Below are positions 21,256 to 32,156 of a stretch of 64,000 nucleotides of DNA, in pieces. Made by a program: the position numbers and the translations under genes. Source of the stretch: Heterodera schachtii (lineage: Eukaryota; Nematoda; Chromadorea; Rhabditida; Heteroderidae); contig SIJG01000085.1 of the NCBI GenBank assembly GCA_023374025.1, positions 486,110-550,109 of the forward strand, read 5' to 3'. Under the pieces are notes generated by a model, which was given only the letters and a program-made list of their open reading frames with translations, had not been told where the DNA came from and did not search any database. Position 1 is the stretch's first letter. Each line of letters opens with the position of its first letter.

Positions 21256-22626
21256 TATCACTAGCGGTTGAATGCGCCTTCGGCGCATCGCAACCGCTAG
21301 GCTGTACGATTGTGTTGTATTATGAATGATAAAAATGACTATTATGGCTCGGCCGCTTCGCGGCCTCGCACCCGTCCCTCGGCAATTTCTTATGGCACAA
21401 CATTTCTAACATTCTGCTGATCTTTTATTGCTTATCATTTCTTAAACACCTCGGCATCATTCCAATCACTGGGACTTATCTCACCAATTCTGCATTTCTA
21501 TCACTTGGACTCAACCCCCCGGCATCCCAATCACTGGGACACTTAATTCATTAGCATTACAATCAATGAGACCCAATTCTCTGGCATACAATCATTGGAA
21601 TTCTATCTCAGCACTTCTGCATCCCAATCGCCGGGACTCAATTCTCCGGCATTCAAATTACTTGGACTTGTCTCACCAATGCTTCTTCATTTCTATCACC
21701 TGGACTCAACCCTCAGGCATCCCAATCACTGGGTTTCAATTATATGACATTCCAATGACCGGGACTCAAGACTCAACCTTAAGCCAATCTACTCACTCGG
21801 CCGCTTCGCGGCCTCGTTCGGGGGCCTTCCGCCCCCTCAATAATTTTCTGCGCCATAGGTACTCACTCGGCCGCTTCGCGGCCTCGTTCGGGGGCCTTCG
21901 GCGCCTCTCAAGAATTTTCTGCGCCAAAGGTACTCACTCGGCCGCTTCGCGGCCTCGTTCGGGGGCCTTCGGCCCCCTCAATAATTTTCTGCGCCAAAGG
22001 TACTCACTCGGCCGCTTCGCGGCCTCGCACCCGTCCCTCGGCAATTTCTTATGGCACAACATTTCTAATATTCTGCTGATCTTTTATTGCTTATCATTTC
22101 TTAAACACCTCGGCATCATTCCAATCACTGGGACTTATCTCACCAATTCTGCATTTCTATCACTTGGACTCAACCCCCCCGGCATCCCAATCACTGGGAC
22201 ACTTAATTCATTAGCATTACAATCAATGAGACCCAATTCTCTGGCATACAATCATTGGAATTCTATCTCAGCACTTCTGCATCCCAATCGCCGGGACTCA
22301 ATTCTCTGGCATCCCAATCGCCGGGACTCAATTCTCCGGCATTCCAATTACTTGGACTCAAACTCAGCAATCCTTCGGCATTCCAATCACTGGGACTTGT
22401 CTCACCAATTCTTCTTCATTTCTATCACCTGGACTCAACCCTCAGGCATCCCAATCACTGGGTTTCAATTATATGACATTCCAATGACCGGGACTCAAGA
22501 CTCAACCTTACGGCATTCCAATCTACTCACTCGGCCGCTTCGCGGCCTCGTACGGGGGCCTTCGGCGCCTCTCAAGAATTTTCTGCGCCAAAGGTACTCA
22601 CTCGGCCGCTTCGCGGCCTCGCACTC
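21256..22626. repeat. compound array of TTC-loop hairpins and CCAATCACTGGG repeats
   Basis: Three layers are visible. (1) Perfect hairpins with a TTC loop: GGCCGCTTCGCGGCC at 21351, 21797, 21867, 21938, 22010, 22533 and 22604, GGGGGCCTTCGGCCCCC at 21960, and AGCGGTTG/CAACCGCT arms around GCGCCTTCGGCGC at 21262. (2) A unit of about 70 bp beginning TACTCACTCGGCCGC, at 21790, 21860, 21931 and 22001, and again at 22524 and 22595. (3) A unit of about 30 bp containing CCCAATCACTGGGACTCAA, many copies, some as CCCAATCGCCGGGACTC. The block 21345-21780 recurs at 22004-22520. The 357-codon ORF here is a by-product. Confidence 0.9.
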
Positions 22627-22629
22627 TTC

Positions 22630-23117
22630 TTATCTCTAAAGCATGAGAGGCACAATAGTGTGCATCGCAAAACAATACATTTTAAAAAACTGACAAATTT
22701 CACTTCTGTGTCTCATGGATAAGAGGCACAATAGTGTCATCTCATAACAATACAATAACAAACAATTCGTTTTGACAAATTCAACACATGTGTTATCTCT
22801 AAAGCATGAGAGGCACAATAGTGTGCATCGCAAAACAATACATTTTAAAAAACTGACAAATTTCACTTCTGTGTCTCATGGATAAGAGGCACAATAGTGT
22901 CATCTCATAACAATACAATAACAAACAATTCGTTTTGACAAATTCAACACATGTGTTATCTCTAAAGCATGAGAGGCACAATAGTGTGCATCGCAAAACA
23001 ATACATTTTAAAAAACTGACAAATTTCACTTCTGTGTCTCATGGATAAGAGGCACAATAGTGTCATCTCATAACAATACAATAACAAACAATTCGTTTTG
23101 ACAAATCAACACATGTG
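22630..23117. repeat. 163-bp tandem repeat, 3 copies
   Basis: Almost identical units start at 22630, 22793 and 22956 (TTATCTCTAAAGCATGAGAG...). Each unit contains two internal half-repeats AAGAGGCACAATAGTGTCAT / ATGAGAGGCACAATAGTGTG. The third ends at 23117. Confidence 0.97.
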
Positions 23118-23119
23118 TT

Positions 23120-23617
23120 ATCTGTAAAAAATTTTCCTTCCTCTTTTATTGCCCATTTATATAATTAAAGATGGGATGAAAATAAGGAAGGGATGCGTGA
23201 CAAAATTACCATTGTCTCTCCCTTCCCTTTCCTTTCTCTTATTTCTTTTCCTTTTCCTCTTACTCTCTCTCTTTTCCCACTCCCTCCCTCTCCCACACAC
23301 ACGCACGCGTCCAGCAGACTGCTGCTGCACAGCCGCACGCGTCTATCCTCTGTCTGCCCTTCCCACCCGCCGCTGCCCCGCGTGGACAGACAGGCAGACA
23401 GTGAACTATTTCCTACCTTCCCTCCCTCTAACCACTACAGCATGGGAGGAGAAATCTTTTCCTTTTCTAACTATTTCTTTTGCATTCATCTTTTTCTTAA
23501 CTATTTCGTTTCCATCTCTTTTTCTATGCAATCTCTCCCCACAGCAAATCAACTCAACGCCAAACGCCACATTCAAACCATGACACATACACACAAACAC
23601 TCAACTTTATTATATAG
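23120..23617. other. pyrimidine-rich stretch with GC-rich patch
   Basis: CT-rich sequence with a patch around 23295-23400 (CACGCACGCGTCC ... CCGCACGCGTC) that can pair with itself. Two overlapping ORFs of about 145 codons are low-complexity; no gene is supported. Confidence 0.4.
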
Positions 23618-23619
23618 GA

Positions 23620-23660
23620 CGAGCGCTTAGGCGCCGCTTCGCGGCGCCAACCGCTCTGTT
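23620..23660. repeat. GAGCGCTT hairpin unit, copy 1
   Basis: CGAGCGCTTAGGCGCC-GCTTC-GCGGCGCCAACCGCTC forms an 8-9 bp GC stem around a TTC loop, with outer GAGCG/CGCTC pairing. A near-identical unit is at 38746. Both precede a long CT tract. Confidence 0.85.
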
Positions 23661-23724
23661 TCTCAAAGAAATTAAAACATTAATAAAATTTAATTATTTT
23701 ATTTTTTAAAGAATATCATTTTTC

Positions 23725-25690
23725 TTCTCCTTTATTTCCCCTCTCTACCTCCTCTCTCTTTCACATTTACTCCCCTCCCCTCTCTCTCTCTTCTCTCGCT
23801 CTCTCTCTTTCTTTCCCATTTACTCCCCTCCCCTCTCAACCTCTCTACCTCTCTTTCTTTCCCATTTATCCCCTCCCCTCTCTACCTCTCTTTCTTCTCT
23901 CTCACTCTATTTCTCTCTCTTTTTCTTTCCCATCTATTCCCCTCCCTCTCTACCTCTCTTTCTTCTCTCCTCTATTTCTCTTCTCCCTCTCTCTCATCTT
24001 CCTTATTCTTCTTTTCACTCTCTCTCTCTAGTCTCCCTCTTTGCTCTCTCTCTATTTTCGTTTCTCTCTATCTCCCTCTCTCTCTCTCTTTCCCTCTCTC
24101 CTTTCTCTCTTATCTCCTCTCTTCCTTAATTCTTCTCTTTCGCTCTCTTTATTCTCTATCCTCTTTCTCTACTCTTATTATCTCCTTTCCTTTTTCTTCT
24201 CTCTGTCTTCTCTTATTTCTCTCTCTCTTTCATCTCTCTATATCACTCTTTTACTTCTTTTCTTTCTCTATCTCTCTTTCCTCTCTCTCTATTCTCTCTC
24301 CTCTCTTTATCTCTTTTCTTTTTTCTCTCTCTCTCTTTTCAACTTTTTTCTCTTTTTCTCTACATCATCTCTTTTTCTTTTTCTTTCCTCTACATCTATT
24401 CTCTCTCTCTCTTCTCTCTCTTTCCTCTCTTCTCTTCTTCTCTTCTCTCTCTCTCCCGCTCTCACTTTCTCTCTCTCTTTTCACACTCTAAATCATTTTT
24501 TTACTCTCTATTTCTTTCTCTATTCTCTCTCTTTCTTTTCTCTTCTTTCTTTCTCCCTCCTCTCTCTTCTCTTCTTTTCTTTCTCTCTTCTTCCTCTTCT
24601 CTCTCTTTCTCCTCTCTTCTCTCTTCCTTTCCTTTCTCTCTCTCTCTTCTTCCTTCTTCTCTCTCCTTTTCTCTTCTTCTCCTTTCTCTATCCTCTCTCT
24701 CTTTTTTCTCTATCATCTCTCTTTTCTCCTCTCTCTTCTCTTCTCTCTCATTCCTTTCTTCTCTCCTCTCTCTTTCTTCTCTCTTTCCTCTCAATCTTTC
24801 TTACTCTCCTCTTTCCTTTCTTCTCTCTCTTTCTCATCTTTCTCTCTTCTATTTCTTTCTCTCTTTCCCTTTTTTCTGCTCTTCTTTCTCTCTTTCTCTC
24901 TCCTTCCTTTCTTTTCCTCTCAATTCCTCTCTCACCTTCCTCGCCCTCCTTTCTATCACGCTCTCTATCAATCACTTTCCATCTCTCTCTATTTCTTTCA
25001 AAATCTCTCTCCCCCTTTTTTTGCCTCTCTCTTAATCTCTCACTATTTTTCTCCAGCTTCCCTTTCTTTTTTCCTTTCACACATTCTCTCTCTTCCTTTC
25101 TCTTTTTCTCGCTCTATTCCTCTCCCTCCTATGCTCTCTCTCAACCATTTCACTCCTCTCTCTCCGTCTATCTCTTTCTTTGTCGTTCTTTTCTTCGCGC
25201 TCTACTTCTCTCTCTCTATTTCTCTCCCTTCCTCTATTCCCTCCTCTCCGCATTCTCTCTCTCTCTATCTGTCTTTTTCTCCCTTTATCCTTCTTTTCTT
25301 CTTTTATCTCCTCTTTCCATCTCTCTCCTTTCCTCTATTATCTCTCCTTACTCTTTTTCTTCTCACTCTCTCTCTCGGTCCATTCCTCTATTGTCTCCTC
25401 TTCCCACGCTCTTGATCTTTTTCTCTCTTCTCTTCTCTCTTTCTCTTCCTTTCCAGTCCTTTTCTATATCCCCTTTATCTTTTTTCACTCTCTTTCGTTT
25501 GCTCTCTCTCTCTCTCACTCTTTCTTTCTTTCTATAATTTTCTCCCTCTCTCTTGTTTCGCTCTTTCTTTATAGAGATCTCTCGATTTCTTTCTTTCTGT
25601 TTCTCTCTCTCTCTTCCTTCGCTTTCTTCCTCTCTGTCTCTCCTCTCTCTCTTTCTCACTTCCTTTTTTCTTTTCACTTTCATACAAAAC
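23725..25690. repeat. 2-kb polypyrimidine (CT-rich) tract
   Basis: Almost uninterrupted pyrimidine sequence for nearly 2 kb (TCTCTCTTTCTC-type, imperfect). The opposite strand is purine-only. A 498-codon Leu/Ser-rich ORF (24041-25537) and Arg/Glu-rich reverse ORFs are by-products of the base composition. Such tracts can form triplex (H-DNA) and commonly cause assembly length errors. Confidence 0.95.
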
Positions 25691-25699
25691 AACTACTTC

Positions 25700-26100
25700 C
25701 ATTATTGAATTAGAATTTTAATCTATTAATATTAATATTTAACTTGCTTATGTAGAAAAAACGATAAAAAAATATAATAAAATCAGAAAAATTAAAATTT
25801 CTACAAACCAAACAAAAACTAAAACAAAGAAAGTGACGAAAACCAATTTTTATTGTTGCATCATCTTTTCTTTGTTTTCATTTACAAAATATTTTTTGTT
25901 TGGCATTATGTTTTTTTCGCGTTAATTTGAATCACACTTTTTTGTGACGGAAACTCAAATAGTATATTTAAGATTTTTTAGTTGACTTTTTTGAGATTTT
26001 TCGTGACTTAATTTTCCCAGCCTTTTGTGCTGTCAAAAAACTCCGTGCATTTGTTGGACATATTTTTTAAAATTTTGGGGTATGTGAAACCAAAAAATAC
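25700..26100. other. AT-rich spacer
   Basis: No exon or clear repeat supported. Confidence 0.4.
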
Positions 26101-26104
26101 CCCT

Positions 26105-26310
26105 TCCGGTGCCGCTTTATCCGGACTCGCTCAGTTGGGCCCCGGCACGTTTGGGCCCCAGCATGTTTTTGGCTGTAACTTTTTTTTTTGTCAACCAAAT
26201 CGAGTGTTGTTGGTATCATTCGATATCACTAAGTGTCCTCTCTATAAGTCTGCAAAATCTCAAAAATTTTTCGTCAATTTTGAACAAACTTATGGCCAAA
26301 AATAACTGAA
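26105..26310. mobile_element. half of a GGTATCATTCG foldback element
   Basis: Left arm only: GGCACGTTTGGGCCCCAGCA, GTAACTTTTTTTTTTGTCAA and TTGGTATCATTCGATATCAC match the left arms at 17208 and 11540. No complementary right arm follows within 1 kb. Confidence 0.75.
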
Positions 26311-26582
26311 AACCTGGTTTCTGATGTACTTTTTGCCCTAAATTTGTTTAATGTTCGTAAATTGTCGCGAAAAAGATAAGCTAATTTGTAAGACAAAGGG
26401 ATTAATTGCGCATTAATTTAGAAATATGAATTAATTACTGGAAAAATTAAAGTTGAGTTTTCAATCATCACAATTTTTCTTCAGCATATTTAAAATAGAA
26501 AAAAAAACAAAAAAATTTCATTGATCAAAATCCGTTTAAAATCAGCCAATCGGTTGTGCTACTGCTTGTTCTTTGCCTGTCT

Positions 26583-27183
26583 TCAGTTCCCTCCTCTCTG
26601 ATTTTTGGTTGAATTCGGCTTTTTCGATGGTACACCAGTGGCTGCTGCTGGTGGAGTGTCGTCGTCCATGTCTTCAAATTTGATTTCTTTGCTCACCCCC
26701 TCAAGCACGGCTTCTAAATTTACAAAATAATTGTTTCATTATTATTCCGCTTTCTCATTAAATGTGTCCTTATTATCATTTTTTTTCTTAAAGAATGATT
26801 TAATTTTAAATTTTTTTTTTTAATAATTATTTTATTTCTTTTTCTTAAAGAATGATTTAATTTTAATTCTTTCTTTTTAATAATTATTTTATTTCTCCTT
26901 TTTACGGTCTATCTTCTTTGTCTTATTGGTCTTCATCGGTGCATTCGATTTTTCTGTGTTTTTCGGCAATTTATTGTTTGGATCTGTCGGCGTTTTCGGC
27001 GATTTTTCAGCGACAGCTGATGAATAAAATGTTGTGTCAATATTATTACCATTCATTATTTATCAGTGCTTTAAATTTGCCAATTTTGAACTGACCTCCG
27101 TTTTTACCGTCCATACCCAAGACAAAGTTCGCAACTAATGAAGCAGCGACCAGCAGCAAAATGAGTTTGGCAGGCACCGACAT
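26583..27183 (-). CDS. small secreted Lys-rich protein, 109 aa
   Basis: Three minus-strand exons give an unbroken 110-codon frame: 27183-27096, 27016-26906 and 26713-26583. Residues 1-23 (MSVPAKLILLLVAASLVANF VLG) are a clear signal peptide. The mature protein is hydrophilic and Pro/Lys/Asn-rich, with AEKSPKTPTDPNNK, KTNKTKK and a C-terminal DMDDDTPPAAATGVPSKK. If the GTAAAA donor at 26905 is not used, exon 2 reads through to a TAA at 26889 and the protein ends IDRKKEK after about 71 residues, so alternative ends are possible. I recognise no family. Small size, signal peptide and basic clusters fit a candidate gland or effector peptide; this is inference. Confidence 0.65.
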
Positions 27184-28900
27184 TGGCACACGGGTGGCAA
27201 AAAAGAGATGATTTGTTTGGTTTGGAGCAAGAAATTAGTGGGTTCATCTCCGGGTTGGCACTCTCTTTTTATGCGCGTCATTTGCCACATTTTTAGCAGG
27301 TAATGACAATGCTATTAATGATGATGCTGATGCGGTGGATGGCACAGCGCGGGATGCCCAAAAAACGAGGTGGATGGGCTAATAAAGTCAATGTGGGCCA
27401 AAAAGGGCCGCACATTTTGAGAGAGTGGCACGGGAGCGGGAGAAAGGGTGAGAGAGTGCTGGCAAAAGACAGCACAGAATGAAAAGCATTTGCAACAGGT
27501 GGCACTGGCATTGGCATTAAGCCACTTTTACAATGGAAAATAAAATATTTACAAAAAAAAATTAAATAAAAATTATGCAAAAAAAATGTTGGCAGAAAAA
27601 GTGCAGCACATCGATCGCCTCACTCACCACGCAAATCATATGCATCTGACGTAAATTTATGTTGTTTGCAAATTTTCATAAATATTAATAAAATAATTTT
27701 TATTGGGAGGAAAGGAATATAGTGATTATTCAAATTTGTAAAAAAAAATTCTTGTAACTTGGATTATTTTTCTCAAAAAAATTCCTTTCGAAATTGCAAT
27801 TACACTGTCGAAGCTGACAAAAAACTTTTATTTAAGAAAAAAGAGGCTCGAAATCACAAAAAATAGGTCATTATGAACACGATTTGCGTGATCCGCGACC
27901 GCAACTTGGGGACAATTCGGCACAAAAATTAGGATTTATGCGGTTAAATGTTATTTCAAATTAAACGCAAAAACAATTTAAGACCAATTCAACACAATTT
28001 AAATAAGGAATCATCAAATTTGAAAGAAAGGTAAAAGCATTTTAGCTGCTGGTTTTGATGTGTTACCGAATTTTGCTTATGCTTTTTTAAAAGATTGGAA
28101 GGATAATAAAATTGAAAAAGTGTATGAAGAACATCCAAAAAATTCATTTTTTAGGTTTATTAATATTTATTCGATTTAAGTATGTTAAATAAAATATTTG
28201 TTTTTCGTATTTATTTACGAAAAAATGCATAAAATTGAGAATTGAAATAAAAATGCTTAATTGCTTACAATCTTTAATGAGTTCATTAGCGTTTAATTTC
28301 AAAAATTTCTTTTTCGTACTTTGGCCTCCTCCAAAACGCCGATTATGTAAATAAAATTATTTCTGGTCATTGTCCGCTTCAGTAAACGTAACAAATGCGA
28401 TATCCGCACTTTGTCATGCAGCAACTCTGAATATTGCCCTAATTGCTTCAAATTGTTCAAAAGTCAGTCCATTTGACTTTTTAAGCTTACCGGCTGTTGT
28501 CCGCCGTCTCTTCCCATACAATCCTTAAATTGTTTCAATTAACACAGCACAGCTAACATCTTGAATAACGAAACATTTTTTGGGTACACCTGATCACACA
28601 TCATTTTGACCATTTCCGATTTCATAAGCTAAATTCGAACAAAAAAATCACAAACCAAAAATTGTATTTTCTACTTTTGTTCGAGTTCGGGTTAGGAATT
28701 AGAAATTTTGTCAAAATAGATGTCAGATTTATGATCAGGGACTCCCAAGAACCTCAGCAGGGAACGAGTTTTCACAAATTTATCGTAAAAAATTTTTTGA
28801 AAATCAAAACAGTCCCCTTGTTTTTTTGACAGGACAATCTCCCCGCCCATTGGCTAATTTCGAACAAACAAAAAAATATTCACAATACTTAAGCTAAATT
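27184..28900. other. upstream flank and AT-rich intergenic region
   Basis: The 5' flank of the small secreted gene (27184-27290) contains CTCTTTTTATGCGCG. From 27290 to 28900 I see no supported exon; 27400-27530 is purine-rich (GAGAGTGGCACGGGAGCGGG). Confidence 0.4.
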
Positions 28901-28929
28901 GGCCCTTTTCTCACATACACCTCCACTAA

Positions 28930-31547
28930 TTACCAATTTTTTGTAAAAAGCTAATGGAAAGCAAAAAAAGGGTAAGAAGAATTCAAAAGGCTTCAAAATC
29001 GGCACTGCCTCTAACAAACTTACAATTGGCTTACCGAGTCTGTGTGGCATGCGTCCGCGTGCGGCAACAAACAGTTCAGTTCCGCGTTGGCCTCGCCCGG
29101 ACAAGACGGAGTCCCCTTTATCCCTAAAAATGGTGACAAATTGAGGGGAAAAAATTGCCATAATAAGAATTACCCAGAAGACCACATGTGGAATGGCACG
29201 ATTGGAGCGATTGGAAATTGTTCTCATTGCCACCACAGCCAGAGTACTGTAATGTGTGGGAAGATTGAGCAGAGTGATACGGTAACTGATGGATACGATT
29301 ATGCTGTTCGAGTCTCATAATAATTAATAAAATCTCGAAAATTTTGACTCTCGAGCAGGCTTAAACCAAAAACAACACCTGGAATGGTTTGCATTTGCCC
29401 GAGCTGGCATCAAAATAATAGCGAGTGACGAAAGCTGTACAAGTGCCGACCACTAAACAAAGCACTAATGATGGGAATAATAATTGCTCAGGCTAATTAC
29501 CAAGAGGAAGTGTGCAAATCGATTCACCTGAGGCAATGTGTTTAAAATGTAATTTTGTCCAGAAAAACAATTATGCTTAACTTCCAAATTGCTTAAAAAT
29601 GCATTTATGGACTAAATGCGGATAAAAATTCTTACTCTATTTTTGACACCATAGTTGTGAATTTTTGAAGAATTTCCTTAAATAGACCGTCCAATTTTTC
29701 ACCCACTGTGGTAGGTCGGAATATATCCCAACCCATGCCGAGACTGGTCACGAAGTTCGGCATTTTCAGGCCAATAAAATCTCGTTTATATGTTCTCTGT
29801 CCTAAGTTAAATTACCGTATTTGTTGAAATAGACCCCCCCCCCCCCTCTGTATACAACCCCCCTTTTGAGGGGGGTTGAAAAACAGAACCCCCGGCGGGG
29901 TTTCAATTTCAATAAATACGGTAGCTTTTCATTTTCCATTTTGGTGGGTGTCTCTCTCTCTCTCTCTCTGTTTGTCTGTCATCTCTCTGCAGATTAGTTA
30001 TTAGCCGCCCAAGTTCGCCTCGTGCTCAACTGACTGCTGACGCCTTCCGGGTCCCGGCAAATTCGGCGTGCGGCCACGTGTGAGCCGGGGTTCGGCTCGA
30101 GACAGCACTTCTGAATGCCGGGACAGTTGGTGTCCAGCCAACAGCCGACGTTTCCGTCCTGCAGCGTGGAAATGCCAATTGGCGGAGGACAATGGCCCGA
30201 CTTTGCTTTGATGTGACTCACGGGGATCCCTGTGGGGGGATTAACATGAATGAATTTGATCAAAAATTTATTCAAAATCCAAAACCCTGCATCACATCCT
30301 GACAGCAGTGAGAACCTTAAAGGACGGACAAAAGAAATAATTTAAGTTTATTTTATCAATTACAAGAGACCATCGGATTGTGTGCACAATTGGCCACTGC
30401 TTGGGCATTCGTCAGACCTAATTAATTAAAAATGGGTTTAATTAGGCATGAATGAAGATTAGTTGTAGAGAAATAATATTGAGAATGTTAATTAATAAGT
30501 AGAGATGCGATTTTTAGGTTTTGGCCTATTTTTTTCCTGAGCTCCCAGTGACCTCAAAAGCACGAAAAATATTTTTTTTCGTGGTTATTAAGCTAATTTT
30601 CGGATTATTAATACCTATTTTCTAGGTTTTATTTTTTTGAACCTAAAAACCTAAAATATTTTTGCAGTTTTTAGCACTAATTTAATTTTTTTTAAATTGT
30701 TTCCTATCAAATCCTCACTTGGCAATGCATTGGAACAGGTGGGCTCGCCTTAGACAAAACAAATGAAATTATTGGCACAAATTGGCAAAAAGTGAATGAA
30801 AAATTTACGTTGAGCAGGAGGGCAATTGTTCATTATGCTCCTCGGATGAAGCGCTGCTGACTGTGTCTTTCGGAGAAGTGGCAATTACGGGAGGAGAAGC
30901 TTGACGAGAAAAAAAGAGTTCAAAAATATCCCTTTGAAATTACGGTAGCTTAATGGAAAAGTTTCCCATGGAATGTGTGGAGGGAGCAGGGAATGGCATT
31001 CCGAGGCTTCAAAAATGTCGGAAGTCGGAATTCCGTGCCATCCCTGTTGTTAGGGAGGCGCGGGATCGATTTCCCGCCAATAAAATTTAACACTTTAGCA
31101 TTCGTCAACATAATCAAAACAATTCAATTTAATGACTATTAGGTCGTTAGGTATTATTATAATTATTATTGGTTTATGGCTTCTCACTTTCTTCTTCGAC
31201 ACATTCCGGATGTTCTTGGAGCTTGTTAATGGCTCTGAATGGATGGGAGTGATGAAGAGCAATTGGGAATTTCAAATTAAATTTAAAAACAAAATTTATT
31301 GTATTATTTTGCATTTTATTATTGTATATAATAATTTCCCAAGAAATTTACGAAAAAAGATATTTAAATCCTCGTCCTCATTTGGCAGCAGAAGGAGAAA
31401 AAATCCAATGTAAATGCTTAATTAGTCTGGTAATAATGACCTATAATATTCACAGAGGTCGACTTTTGCATTTGACATGCGACAAAATGCCGGACAGAGT
31501 GCCGAGAAAAGCCAACACAGAAAGAAATGGGCGGGAGGGACCATCAT
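28930..31547 (-). CDS. secreted WAP-Kunitz protease-inhibitor-like protein
   Basis: Minus-strand exons, all junctions in frame: 31547-31454, 30899-30809, 30748-30719, 30417-30371, 30315-30286, 30229-30035, 29527-29501, 29452-29379, 29246-29174 and 29123-29035 (250 codons). Signal peptide: [20 protein letters not shown]. Then a Ser/Pro spacer, a Cys-rich module ([20 protein letters not shown]), a WAP four-disulfide core (KSGHCPPP ... [15 protein letters not shown]), and a Kunitz domain with six Cys at canonical spacing ([38 protein letters not shown]). A final Cys-rich segment ([14 protein letters not shown]) follows. The Kunitz P1 residue is Thr, so trypsin inhibition is unlikely. If the WAP exon is not spliced at 30034 it ends at a TAA (29994-29996), giving a WAP-only protein. 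The last exon, below 29035, is unresolved. Confidence 0.72.
29813..29924. mobile_element. small foldback element with poly-C core, in intron
   Basis: Ends TACCGTATTTGTTGAAAT (29814) and ATTTCAATAAATACGGTA (29906-29923) are inverted repeats. The core holds a C homopolymer (about 14) and inner arms AACCCCCCTTTTGAGGGGGG. It lies in the WAP-Kunitz intron. Confidence 0.88.
29949..29970. repeat. TC microsatellite
   Basis: About ten TC units beside the WAP exon. Confidence 0.9.
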
Positions 31548-31611
31548 TTGAAGGGCGGCACAACCACGAGCATCTGCGAACATTGAGACAAAAGCAAAAA
31601 TGAATGAAGCG

Positions 31612-31730
31612 AGAAAAAAACTAGAGTTGTACGGGACCGAGAATTTTGAGAAAACCGGTCCGGCATTTTTCGCATTGAAAAACCGGGACTTTTTGGCTGA
31701 CAAATCAGGAACGTACAACTCTAAAAAAAC
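31612..31730. mobile_element. MITE, GGGACCGGG family
   Basis: Inverted termini AGAGTTGTACGGGACCG (31623) and GGAACGTACAACTCT (31707-31721), with a GAAAAAAAC or AAAAAAAC repeat outside the ends as a probable target-site duplication. It is a diverged relative of 3645 and 8183. Confidence 0.75.
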
Positions 31731-31967
31731 GAATGGTCAAAAGGTGAGGAAAAGGGAGGGGGGAAAACGTGACCGGAAAATGGGTCAGTGGAAAGCTTAC
31801 AAAACAATCCATTTACAGTATATTTATTTTTGGGATTTGGGTAAATTTCAAAAATCCTTTAAAAAACCTATTTGGAAAAATTCAGACGAAGTTTTTATAA
31901 ATTTTGACTTTTTGAAATACAATGCCTAATGCTAATGTACTTTATTTTAGAAATTTTGTATTACTGA

Positions 31968-32156
31968 CGCATTTTCCGGGAGCCGGGGAAGGCACTGAAA
32001 TTTGAGAGGAATGCGAATGCCGGTCGAGAACTCGGCATTGCAATTCAGCACGATAAAAGTCTCATTGCCATTGAGCTATATCACAAAACTTGGGCCGATC
32101 TCCACTCTTGCGAGAGTCTCGAGGAATTCTCGAGCAGCAGTAGCGAGTCGGATTAA
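31968..32156 (+). CDS. unidentified C-terminal exon
   Basis: Open for 63 codons to TAA with good protein character: EPGKALKFERNANAGRELGI, then HDKSLIAIELYHKTWADL and an acidic Ser-rich tail EEFSSSSSESD. An ATTTTAG acceptor lies at 31950, but its phase would meet a TGA, so the true start is uncertain. It is GC-richer than its surroundings. I recognise no family and see no linked exon. Confidence 0.4.
   Translation, partial: RIFREPGKALKFERNANAGRELGIAIQHDKSLIAIELYHKTWADLHSCESLEEFSSSSSESD

Noticed and set aside
21566..22639. 357-codon ORF with repeated RDSILRHS-like units
   Set aside because: It follows the 30-bp and 70-bp tandem repeats; the repeat lengths keep the frame open by chance, with no start context or domain.
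22630..23117. CRISPR-like array
   Set aside because: Units are 163 bp, contiguous and identical throughout, with no short repeat plus variable spacer pattern, and the DNA is animal.
21256..23660. Bacterial contamination suggested by GC palindromes
   Set aside because: The hairpins are interleaved with AT-rich repeats, and the same unit recurs at 38.7 kb next to nematode MITEs.
24041..25537. 498-codon Leu/Ser-rich ORF
   Set aside because: It is a by-product of the CT-rich tract; all three frames and the reverse strand are similarly open and low-complexity.
31132..31413. 93-aa plus-strand ORF with hydrophobic start
   Set aside because: It lies antisense in the WAP-Kunitz first intron, is AT-driven (Ile/Phe/Lys) and has no splice or domain support.
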